DNA of 64,000 nucleotides, taken from NCBI GenBank assembly GCA_963576475.1, contig OY754969.1, forward strand, positions 29,053,388 to 29,117,387. Reading direction: 5' to 3'. The translations under genes and the position numbers were made by a program. Source of the stretch: Molanna angustata. Its lineage: Eukaryota; Arthropoda; Insecta; Trichoptera; Molannidae. This document shows, in pieces, positions 24,627 through 35,670 of this stretch. The first letter of the stretch is position 1, and each line of letters opens with the position of its first letter. The notes below the pieces were generated by a model. It was not told the DNA's origin. It searched no databases and saw only the letters and a program-made list of their open reading frames with translations.

Positions 24627-25665
24627 GGTGGTTATTCTGAAACGACAAAACCGATTGACATCTGGGATTATCACAATACAAAAATGGCGGCTATCGTCTT
24701 TTTTGACAGTGGGTTATTCTGAACCTTGGAGGAGCAAATATGATTCTGAACGCACATCTGTTGGAATTATTGACTGAATTTCATAAACAACTGTTGATAT
24801 TGAAACAAGCGGTCAAAACCTGTTGTTTAGATTACAGATTGACTCGGTTTGACTTCTTCTTCGACAAATATTTAGATATTCGCTTAAAAAGGCACGAGAA
24901 AATGCAGCTTTGGCTTTAGTTGAATATTTAGAGGAAAATGACATATTGGAAATAGGATTTTTATTCATTAACAGCACATTTGTAAAACTTTTAAAAATGA
25001 AGTATCGATGTTTTAATTTTGTTTTATGGTTTTGTTCTAGGTATGCATATAGTAGGTATTTATAGAAGGAATTTGAGAGACGTGACAAACCCATTTGATA
25101 TTCCTGAAATTAGATTTATTGAAGTAATACAGAGTTGGCCGAAATATGGCGAGATTTTTAATCAACATCATTAAACCTCATGTCTGTGGAAATACAAAAA
25201 GAGCTATACCAGTCGAAATAAAGGTTCTCACAACTTTGAATTTCTACGGCCAAGGATCTAAATAAAAGGCAGTGGCTCAAGACATAAACGTATCAATGTC
25301 ACAACCTTCAGTGAGCCGTTACGTAACAGAAATAAGTTACATTATCACATTTAGACATTATTAATGACATTTTAGACATTATTAATGAGTAGATGGTAGA
25401 TATTTATATAAAATAGTAAAGATTGAAGCGTGTAAACAACGGTATTCGCATGTGTTCGAATGTTTGAAGTGTGAAGCACAGATAAAATAGAAGTGTCTGA
25501 AGACATAATCTGTGGTCTGAAGTTAGGTAAGATTGTTTTTCACCATGTACAAGGCAATTGCATGTTCAGAATTACCAAAACGTGTACTATTGCGTGACGA
25601 TTGATTTGACAAACAAAAACAACTATTGTGATTGGATTCATGTCGATACAACGGTAGTCATTTCA
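24627..25665 (+). mobile_element. PIF-Harbinger remnant, copy 2
   Basis: Closely similar to copy 1 over its full length, with the same broken transposase text. It keeps an extra stretch at about 24725-24750 and one reading ACGTATCAATGTCACAACC near 25288 that copy 1 lacks. The 3' inverted end is truncated at CATTTCA. About 50 bp of the host Helentron-like repeat separates the two copies, so they arose as two insertions or through a later local duplication. Confidence 0.65.
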
Positions 25666-25885
25666 AATATATACCACCATGCTGTTTTCATATTCCGGGT
25701 AGGAAAAAAAGACTAACCTCCATACTATCCTATCTTGACTACCTAGGTACATGTGTTGTATAGAAAACCAAATATCATAAAATAATAAATAATTTGTATT
25801 TATGGGTTTATAGTTTGGTACTTATTCTTCAACTATACATACTATCGCTATCGACAGTTGGATATCATGTGTTACATGCAACTAG

Positions 25886-26724
25886 TTTCTATTAAACAAT
25901 TTATTTTACAAAATCAATTGGAAAACACAACGGAAGAGAAGCATCGTCGTTTTTTTTTTAAATAGGGATATTTTTTGAGAGATAAACTACTTCTTAAAAA
26001 TTATAGAATCGCAGAATAGAAAAAATAACAAAAATATGTGTACCTAACTAAGGAATTGGTGAGAATCAGTGAAGGCAATAGTGATGTGTAAAATCTTGAT
26101 CTTGCAACAAATCCAAATCAAAAACATACCAAGAATATGTGCCTAGGCCAAGAAACCAGGGGTGCAAGACTCATATCAAGACCAAGATTAGACTTGGGAA
26201 ACCCAGAGAATAGCAAGACTTAAATGCAAGAGTCTTGTAAAATTTTATAAAATTACCTTTTCTTTTTCATTACAAAACATGTCATTAACAACACACCGTT
26301 GAAATTTTATTATAAATTGATGTTTTTTTCGTGTTTTGTTGCTCTAGTAGTCTAGTTAAATAAATAGTAAATAGTTATTTTTGTATAAAAGATGCAAGAC
26401 TTACAGGGTCATAACCAATACCAAAACACGACTGATGAGTAGGTACCTATACGAGAGCACAAGACCACATAATATTATGTGAATGCAAAACCAAGACCGG
26501 GGCTGGAAAATCAAGACCACGTTAGTCTTATTAAAAATGTTGATTTGGGTCTGACCTGTGTATTATTTCCGAAATGGCTCGAAACATTATTATTAACAAT
26601 AAAGGAGATACATAGATATATTATGTAGGTATCTATGTATAGTATCTTAAGCGATATTTCTGCGATGATGAAAAGTAATAAAGCTGAAATCAAAGTGTAA
26701 TTTGTGTTATAAAAAAGTTCTTAC
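25886..26724. other. Intron or flank of the 26954 gene; nothing else recognised
   Basis: AT-rich text with repeated phrases such as AAGACCAAGA and CAAGACTCA between 26090 and 26520. These may be an old tandem or dispersed repeat. No ORF with family features was found. The minus-strand donor at 26724 opens an intron here. Confidence 0.4.
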
Positions 26725-26954
26725 CATTGCGAAGGAAGTTCCTTAATCTCATCTAATCCCGAAGGGGTAGCCAGAGTGTCTGTGTCGCCTCCTTCGGGTA
26801 TTGCCTTGTTGGCTTGGGGTCTGGGACCCTCTATAGTTGTCACTTCTTCTATGTCCGAATCGATCCCTTGGGCGAAATCCATATAGAAGGAATCCCTCGA
26901 ATCACTTGACCCTCGCCGCAGCTTCAGGGACAAATCGGGAGAACTGTCTTCCAT
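26725..26954 (-). CDS. First coding exon of an unidentified gene
   Basis: The minus strand starts MEDSSPDLSLKLRRGSSDSR, continues DSFYMDFAQGIDSDIEEV and ends ...DEIKELPSQ at a GTAAGA donor (26724). The exon has 76 codons plus two bases. It is Ser- and Asp/Glu-rich with clear coding character (balanced codons, GC well above its surroundings) and looks like a disordered N-terminal tail of a cytoplasmic protein. The ATG is the first in frame; the 5' side at 26955-27200 is GC-richer and has promoter-like character. I do not recognise the family. The next exon was not found in the 26 kb to the left, which may mean a long intron ending outside the window or exons too short to see. Confidence 0.65.
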
Positions 26955-27200
26955 TTTGATTTTATGGTATTATACACTGTCCTTTTCAAACAGCGGATCA
27001 AACCGCCTTTTCACTCGTGTTCCATATTCAAAATATTTTTTTCACATTTTAATCGAACGAAAATGGCGCAAGCGAAAGCCATGTCTCTCATAAACTCAAA
27101 AATCACTATTGTTCCATTTTTTAAAAAGGATTGTCACCTTTAGTTCCGCCATCATCGTTCACAAAATTGGCGGGAAACATTTTGCGACAGAGTAAATCCC
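26955..27200 (-). promoter_or_regulatory. Probable promoter/5'UTR region of the 26954 gene
   Basis: Position immediately upstream of the start codon and moderate GC content are the only evidence. No TATA box at a suitable distance was seen. Confidence 0.25.
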
Positions 27201-29056
27201 GGGAATCCATTTTAATTATGAAAATAACTTGAGTAATTAATAAAAGTTTTTCCGAATACTTTTTTAGGACGCGACAATATTATTTATTGGCATTACACAT
27301 ATTTTATTATACTATTTTTATATGATATTTGGGGATAGTTCAGTGACCTTTTTATTTTTTCGGGTGCTTTTAAATATTTGTAATTGTATGGACGTTCGTG
27401 TTCCACAAAATAAATTAAATATTTGGGTATGTAGGTAACTACTTCTTCCAATACCTAAATTGCAATTAAAATATCTTAATGTTTCGGTAAGTAAAGTACA
27501 GTATTTCAAATTCCGTTAAATATTCTAGGAATGCGCATTAATTTAAAGATGTAACCATTGTCAAAAAACTAGTTGTTTCATACCTACCTACATAAGTATA
27601 CATTTATTACGTTTACTACATAATCACCGTAAAGAGGAAATGAAAGAGCAACACATATGGAATACAGCTTCCCGCTCTATCTCTTTCATTCTATGAACGT
27701 AGGTACATTGACATTGAATGTTTACATTTTTTCCTTCTGTTTATCCATTTTAATAACTAAAACAGTGTTATACAAAGCAAGAATAATTATAGAACTATTA
27801 ATTAAACTTATTTTTTATTTTAAAACTTACACAGCGTACTTTTGCAACAAAACGATTTTTGTTTACTCCCTGATGCGTTTCAATGAATCTTGTGTTTTGA
27901 TATATTAATTTAACTGGTGAAATGAATAAACTCAACATTACAATTGAAATAGTTCACTAACAAAAACACATCGTCAGTTTCAGTCAAAAAACACCTTTAA
28001 ATACACAAAATATAAAACAAAAACGAAATATTCTTCATGAATTTATAAACAAAGCACAATACACGCTCTCACCACAATACTATCCTCAGTGTGACTGATT
28101 TTAATTCTGAATTTGCCCGCCAGAGATCCCACAATCAATCGCTAAATGATAAAAATAAGGGAAGTTAAGCTGTTGCATATAAAAGGGGATGAAGCTATTG
28201 GCTTATGAGTTTGGTGGTATACTTTCAGTCTATTATTCTTTTTTAGAAAGAACGCATTTAGCAGTGCTTTATAAATTTATCTTAAACAAGAATTTTGCGT
28301 GCCCTATCTACGATAATAATAATAAGTATAATGGAAAAGGGGCGTAAACTTTTACTCCTTGAATGTGTATCTAATTATTTTTATCCTGCAATGATCTCTT
28401 AAGATCCTAAAAAAATATTTCCAAGTAATGAAATAACGATTTTTATGTAAGTATGTATTTTTTTAATTTAATTATTTTACTACATTTGAAAGATAAATTT
28501 AGTATAGTTTTGAAGATATCTTTATTATACTAAATATTTTTTAAATAAATTTTTCTTGTAGAATAAAAAAATATGGAAAATAAATCCATTCCATTTAAAA
28601 ATTTACGCTTGGTCAAAATTCTAACAAGATTAACAAACTAGAAGCATACAAGATTCTCTTCAGATTAAATACAGGATATATTGTTTTTGTGATGGATTTA
28701 TGTTATTGATTTCTTACCAAATCAATATAAGCATTTGCTGAGATTTATGCTTATTTTAATTAGGAAACAAACATATTAATAATTATATCACCTAAACTGC
28801 GGGATATGTGCCACTTATTCCTCTAAATGTTTCTTTTCCAGTTCACTATAGATTGAGCTCTACATATTGTAATTTGTATTGACTTACCTTTTTTATTATT
28901 TAAATCCATACATACACATACGAAATAAAGAATAACAATAATGGAATAATGCAACAATAGTACAAATTGGACAGTTTAAAATAAGCTGGTACTAGCAAAA
29001 TGCTCCAGGAGGATACATAATTAAAATATGAACATTATATTCTGTATTATTTTTAT
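27201..29056. other. Intergenic AT-rich stretch, nothing recognised
   Basis: Short ORFs on both strands (for example 27657-27908) show no motif and AT-driven composition. No shared repeat was noticed. Confidence 0.4.
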
Positions 29057-29897
29057 ATTGTCTCATTGGACGTCCAACTAGGTGAACCTGTTTTAGGACG
29101 TCCGATATGTAGTTACAATTTGTAGGTATCAATAACTTAACTATATTTATATTGTCTCATTGGACGTCCAACTAGGTGAACCTGTTTTAGGACGTCCGAT
29201 ATGTAGTTACAATTTGTAAGTATCAATAACTTAACTATATTTATATTGTCTCATTGGACGTCCAACTAGGTGAACCTGTTTTAGGACGTCCGATATGTAG
29301 TTACAATTTGTAGGTATCAATAACTTAACTATATTTATATTGTCTCATTGGACGTCCAACTAGGTGAACCTGTTTTAGGACGTCCGATATGTAGTTACAA
29401 TTTGTAGGTATCAATAACTTAACTATATTTATATTGTCTCATTGGACGTCCAACTAGGTGAACCTGTTTTAGGACGTCCGATATGTAGTTACAATTTGTA
29501 GGTATCAATAACTTAACTATATTTATATTGTCTCATTGGACGTCCAACTAGGTGAACCTGTTTTAGGACGTCCGATATGTAGTTACAATTTGTAGGTATC
29601 AATAACTTAACTATATTTATATTGTCTCATTGGACGTCCAACTAGGTGAACCTGTTTTAGGACGTCCGATATGTAGTTACAATTTGTAGGTATCAATAAC
29701 TTAACTATATTTATATTGTCTCATTGGACGTCCAACTAGGTGAACCTGTTTTAGGACGTCCGATATGTAGTTACAATTTGTAGGTATCAATAACTTAACT
29801 ATATTTATATTGTCTCATTGGACGTCCAACTAGGTGAACCTGTTTTAGGACATCCGATATGTAGATATGATTTGTAGGTATCAATAAATTAACCAAT
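29057..29897 (+). repeat. 94-bp minisatellite, nine copies
   Basis: Copies start at 29057, 29151, 29245, 29339, 29433, 29527, 29621, 29715 and 29809. The first eight appear identical by eye except for single bases (an A for G near the end of copy 2). The ninth is diverged at its 3' end. Each unit holds the 12-bp perfect palindrome TTGGACGTCCAA and, about 20 bp later, a second GGACGTCC. No coding frame is kept. Confidence 0.95.
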
Positions 29898-30224
29898 TTA
29901 AGATGTTTGAAAACTTAATATATAAAAATTATAATTAAATAAATAGCTACCAAACTAGAATAATCTTAATTTGTTATAGGATTCATCTATGCTGATGGAT
30001 ATAAGCCAACTGTTTGTTTTCTTCAGTGTCTATTTTCATATTTTTCCAAACGACAGGTTGTACATTTTGGGGCCAAGAAATTTAAAATAACGCTGTACTA
30101 ATGTGGTGTTTGTTTTTTTCTTTATGATAATAGACCTTTCTCTTAATTTTTCTACTTTATTTGAATCAATCATATATCACATTTCTGTAATCACTTTGAT
30201 GAAGCAAATAATACCATGTATAAA
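29898..30224. other. Non-coding, nothing recognised
   Basis: AT-rich spacer; no motif seen. Confidence 0.4.
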
Positions 30225-30335
30225 TAAAAAATAAATCCTTGTCCTATAGGTGAATGAAATCAATCGAGGCAGTAATCGAACTCGCGACCACTGAATTACT
30301 AGCCCAGCACGCTAACCCCTCTGCCATCGACCCAT
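30225..30335 (-). repeat. tRNA-Thr-derived SINE, family 1, copy c (head only)
   Basis: The minus strand carries the tRNA head with TAGTAATTCAGTGGTCGCGA and B-box GAGTTCGATTAC, then GAAATCATTCACC. The 3' body is mostly missing. Confidence 0.7.
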
Positions 30336-31629
<1,294 letters not shown>

Positions 31630-31654
31630 TTTCACCCGCGAAAATCTTAATATT

Positions 31655-31658
<4 letters not shown>

Positions 31659-31731
<73 letters not shown>
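31659..31731. repeat. (TA)n microsatellite, right tract
   Basis: About 73 bp of TA repeats. Probably part of the same original tract as 30893-31103, split by the insertion. Confidence 0.95.
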
Positions 31732-31732
<1 letters not shown>

Positions 31733-31734
<2 letters not shown>

Positions 31735-32000
31735 ATCAGTGTCATAGCAGATAGAGAGTGGGCGAATGGTGAGTTTCCAGCGCCATAAAACTGGATAAAA
31801 CAAGCTAAGGTAAGGAAACCCCTACAGAAAACCCTGGTCCTCCTGGTAGGGGGTTGGATGAGAGGCTAATAACCTCTCCCCACAAAACCAATTATTGCGA
31901 AACCTTTAGTGGAACCTCAGACATCAACTAGGGAGATGGCGAGGAATGCTGGAGGAGGCCATGGCCCGCAATGGGCTGTGGAGCCGTTGATGATGATATA
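31733..32000 (+). mobile_element. Non-LTR retrotransposon 3' end with (GATGAT) tail
   Basis: The plus strand ends with codons reading EMARNAGGGHGPQWAVEPLMM and a GATGATGAT-type tail, resembling the short conserved C-terminus and tail of RTE-related elements. The upstream part contains AACCCTGGTCCTCCTGG. 5'-truncated and without a catalytic region. Confidence 0.5.
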
Positions 32001-32164
32001 TATAAACAAAATTTGAATGTAATATTATAGTTTTTATATTCTGTATACAGGGGATTCATAATTAATAAATCTCTGGAAGTTTATACCTTCAAGAGTGTTA
32101 AGTTTTTAAATTCATTGCTATACGGATTCAAAAGTTAAAACGAATATGTTCAAAAATACCTCTG

Positions 32165-32342
32165 GGGGGCAAGTCTGGTCAACCGGCGAAATCAAAACCA
32201 TCCATGTTTACATATCATGGATATAATTATCATATGGAGTTCTATAACATCTTAAGATATTATAGAACTCCATAAGATAATTATATCCATGACATGGGTA
32301 AACATGGATGGTTTTGATTCCGTCGGTTAACCAGACTTACGC
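32165..32342. mobile_element. Foldback element (long hairpin), copy 1
   Basis: The two halves are near-perfect inverted repeats over about 85 bp each, meeting around ATCTTAAGAT (near 32250). The ends read GCAAGTCTGGTCAACCGGCG and the complementary version. The same element occurs at 49573-49739. No ORF. It is a MITE-like unit that would fold into one long hairpin in single-stranded form. Confidence 0.85.
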
Positions 32343-32808
32343 GACGTCCTACGTAGTCGATTCAAAGCGAAGGCGATCCGATGTGTTTACAGGCGAATAT
32401 TTGCCATAATGTACTACTAATATCATAAGATTATAACGAAAATGTTCAAGAAAAAATTATATTCATGTCAACAGTTTTATTAAATCAGTTTCATTATTTT
32501 TCTTATAATGCATTAACTATTGTAACTATATTATGAAATCAAAATGAAATGAGTTTTATAAGTTTAAAATAGCTGCATATGAGCAAACATCTCTTGTACT
32601 TTAATATCATTCAATTATTTTATAATACTTAACATATGTACTTATATTTGACCCGTTATTAATTTTACCATATCTAAGGGTGTAATGATTCTGCATTAAA
32701 TATCAAGTATGTATTTTGCAAATGAACTATTTATTTATCATGAACAATGAGGGATTATTTCATATTGATGTTATAATACCTATAAACATTCACAACTTTC
32801 AACAAAAC
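32343..32808. other. Non-coding, nothing recognised
   Basis: AT-rich sequence without repeat or ORF evidence. Confidence 0.35.
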
Positions 32809-32928
32809 TTTATTCACCTACTATAAAGAACTCCATGCAATGTACAATTTTATTCACCTACTATAAATAACTCCATGCAATGTACAATTTTATTCACCTA
32901 CTATAAAGAACTCCATGCAATGTACAAA
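32809..32928. repeat. 40-bp tandem repeat, three copies
   Basis: The unit TTATTCACCTACTATAAAGA plus ACTCCATGCAATGTACAA recurs with period 40 (TATTCACCTA at 32811, 32851 and 32891). The middle copy has one changed base. Confidence 0.9.
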
Positions 32929-33219
32929 GACTGGTTACGATAGATTTGATGAATTATAAATTATATTTATTTATTCGACAATATGTTACAATGAAATATA
33001 GCTGCAAGGACACACTTTTTTTCTTCCTCAGTACAATGGTTACATACATAATTGTTTTTTTTATATACATATTTTATTTTACATTAATTTGGTTGGGTTT
33101 AAAGCAGTTGGGTAGCCTTTTGCATATTAAATATAATAGAACTCATAATGTAGCTACATAAAAATTGTATAAAAATAATATAATTATATTATTTTTATTT
33201 AAGCTAATAATAATAAATA

Positions 33220-33375
33220 ATAAACACTTTCTTGCACCCTGAGCAAGTGGCGAGTTCATTGCCGTAAGGCAATTTCTTCCAACTACCCAGTGTTTCCAGC
33301 CCAGAGAAGCAATATTTGCATTTGCATAATAAATTTAAATAAATTTCTCCTCTGCTGGGAATCGAACCCAGTTAA
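33220..33375 (-). repeat. SINE family 2, tRNA-like head on the minus strand
   Basis: The minus strand begins near the B-box text CTGGGTTCGATTCCCAGC, then AGAGGAGAAATTTATTTAAA, the middle TCTGGGCTGGAAACACTGG and the 3' part with TTGCCTTACGGCAATGAACT and (TTA)n tail. Matching elements lie at 50925-51083 and 59577-59765. The tRNA-like 5' part is truncated here. Confidence 0.7.
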
Positions 33376-34051
33376 GAATCGGTTAAGCTAAAGGATGATA
33401 ATTTTATGAAAAACTAAATGTTAAATTTACATCGTCCTAGCATTGATAACTATGCTTGAATATCTGGCATAGTTATCAAATCTATACCAGATATTCTAAA
33501 TGACTGTTTAAAATTAATTTGATGTCAAAAAAAATATATATCATTCAGATGCTTGACCACAGTATGAAACGAGCATGAAAAGATTCTTCATAAATCCTTG
33601 GAAGCATTATTTGAGAAACTAAATACAATACTATACTTCCATATTTTATAGACTAAAATGTCGATTATCTGGCTCAATGAATATATACATAGTGAAAAAG
33701 AAAATTAAAAATAATTACCATAAACACTGACAGATACCTATATACAACTTATTGTATATAGGTAGGTTCGCCAACAGAAAATGTTAGAATATGAATAATA
33801 AAAAATAATTCTATATGAATGATTATTTTCAAAACAATTTTGTGTTTATTTGTATAAAATTAACCAGTTTCGTGCCTAAGGACTGTAACATATTATAGTT
33901 AATATAAGTTAGTGTATGATACATTTGAAAATTAATCTTCAGCGTAAGACATTATGTTTCTATTATGGTAGGAAAAAAAGTGTTAATATGTCTTGTACCA
34001 TACCATACTAAGGGATTTTTGATAATAATATATGATTATACTAAGTTTTTT
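33376..34051. other. AT-rich non-coding stretch
   Basis: Nothing supported on either strand. Confidence 0.35.
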
Positions 34052-34225
34052 TTCTAAATGAATATGTCCTTGTAACAAGTAAATATACATCCTCATGCAT
34101 TCCCAAATTTAAGCATAAATGCTTGTAACATAAGTGTACGAAATTGGTCAAGGCGAGATTAACACCTATGTCCTCTGAATTACTAATTCATCATGCAAGC
34201 CGCTCTACCACTGACCCATCTGCTG
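34052..34225 (-). repeat. tRNA-Thr-derived SINE, family 1, copy d
   Basis: The minus strand reads the SINE head with TTAGTAATTCAGAGGACATA and the body with AAGCATTTATGCTTAAATTT and TGTTACAAGGACATATTC. The head has several substitutions, so it is an old copy. Confidence 0.7.
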
Positions 34226-35508
34226 TTTTAAAATTAAATATGAACGTATGTACCATAGAATACTAGTTAATAACAATGTTTATAAAGACAACAGTGAATG
34301 AAAACTGCAGTATGTTAAATTTGTGAAATAAAAACATCGAAACAATTTTAATGTGACACACTTTTGTAAATAAATACAAAAGAATGATTTGTTTTTTATT
34401 GAATACAACATAACCAAAAATATACTTTCACCAATTCATTTAACTTGCAAAAGCGATTAAATTTTAATTGTATAAAAGATTCAAGAATTTATAAAACATA
34501 CAAGTAACTTAAAATGGGACAGTCTTGTTTATATTTTAAAATTTGGCAATATTAATTCATACACAGCTAAATTAAGAGTATTCATTGTAAATATTATTGA
34601 CTCATACAACATTTTCAAAATATTTAATAATATATACAAAGATGTGATAAACATAAAGGTATATTTTATTCATTAAAAAAAGGTGTCATTAAAATAGTCA
34701 CTGTTAATGATTTAAGAGAATATAGACATACTTTGTTATCAGATCACATTAATCTTCATGGGCGCCATAAGCCAGCTCTGATCAAAACCTTCCCAACAGA
34801 CATGTCATGAATGTTGATATGTATAGTCACATCAACTCACAAGAGTCTTAAAATGAGGCTATAAAAACATTCTACATGTGTGTCATCACAGATAAATATT
34901 TTTACAAACAAAACTGGAATATATGTTATATAGAAACAATACATTTAGATATCTTTAAAGACCTTATAAAGGTATTGATTATTTTATATGGAATAACATG
35001 CACGAATTTATCATAATTTTATCACAATTATTAAAATTATACAACAATAGACTCTCAATTACAAGATAGAATTATTGTCAAAATATTCCTTCCGTAAATT
35101 ATTGCCAGATGCAATTTATGTCAAATTTCAACTAACGTCCAGTAAAAATTTGATGCATTATTGAGAAAAATTATGTTATCAGCAAATACATCTAGAAATC
35201 ATACAAATAACACAAAAGATTATATTATAAGAGCAGGAGGCAACTTTTAAAAAAAAAATCTGTCATTTATCTTATTTCAACTGAATATATATATTTTTTT
35301 ATTTCAAATAATTATCTTAAAAAGCATATTTGAGAGTCTATATATAAATAAAATATATGTAATATAATATATACAATGATTACGCATTTTTTTCATTCTT
35401 TACGATTAAATATAAAAAAATCACTTATATACAATCTCCTTAACAAAAATTATTGCATTTATATAAAAGTTACTGGAAATTAGAATGATTTTTGTTAATT
35501 TATCAATT
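34226..35508 (-). other. Vamp7 3' flank and probable 3'UTR
   Basis: AT-rich sequence directly after the Vamp7 stop codon (minus strand). Several minus-strand AATAAA-like signals occur (plus-strand TTTATT), so the true polyadenylation site cannot be chosen. No other gene seen. Confidence 0.35.
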
Positions 35509-35670
35509 TTATTTTCCAACACAGGATTTCCAGGCAAAACCTCCACAGGCCATAGATATGATGAAATATATTATAACGATAATAACAATACTAAAAATAA
35601 TATACAACTTGAAGTTCTTCCAAAACATGGAACGGGCGAGGTTTCTGGATGTGCTTCGGAATGAGACAGA
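35509..35670 (-). CDS. Vamp7: Vamp7 coding exon 4 (end of SNARE motif and anchor)
   Basis: Follows a TTTTTTCCAG acceptor. It encodes SVSFRSTSRNLARSMFWKNF, the hydrophobic IIFSIVIIVIIYFIISM anchor and the luminal tail, with the TAA stop at 35509-35511. Confidence 0.95.
   Translation of the reverse strand, partial: SVSFRSTSRNLARSMFWKNFKLYIIFSIVIIVIIYFIISMACGGFAWKSCVGK

Larger units (their letters stand above)
22842..25885 (+). mobile_element. Helentron-like element, copy 2, split by two Harbinger insertions
   Basis: Starts TCCAACTGTCGATTTG and, near the 3' end, carries the inverted partner CGACAGTTGGA, then the hairpin CATGTGTTACATG and CAACTAG followed by T. An internal (GT)n tract lies near 23042-23078. 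Sub-terminal inverted repeats, a microsatellite core and a 3' hairpin with CTAG fit the Helentron/HINE (DINE-1-type) plan. Once the insertions at 23577-24576 and 24627-25665 are discounted, the body matches the copies at 46843 and 47661. Confidence 0.65.

Noticed and set aside
28178..28230. TATAAAAG followed by TCAGTC as a core promoter
   Set aside because: The spacing of about 49 bp is too long for a TATA-initiator pair and no coding exon follows.
29057..29897. CRISPR-like array
   Set aside because: The 94-bp units are contiguous with no variable spacers, and the genome is eukaryotic.
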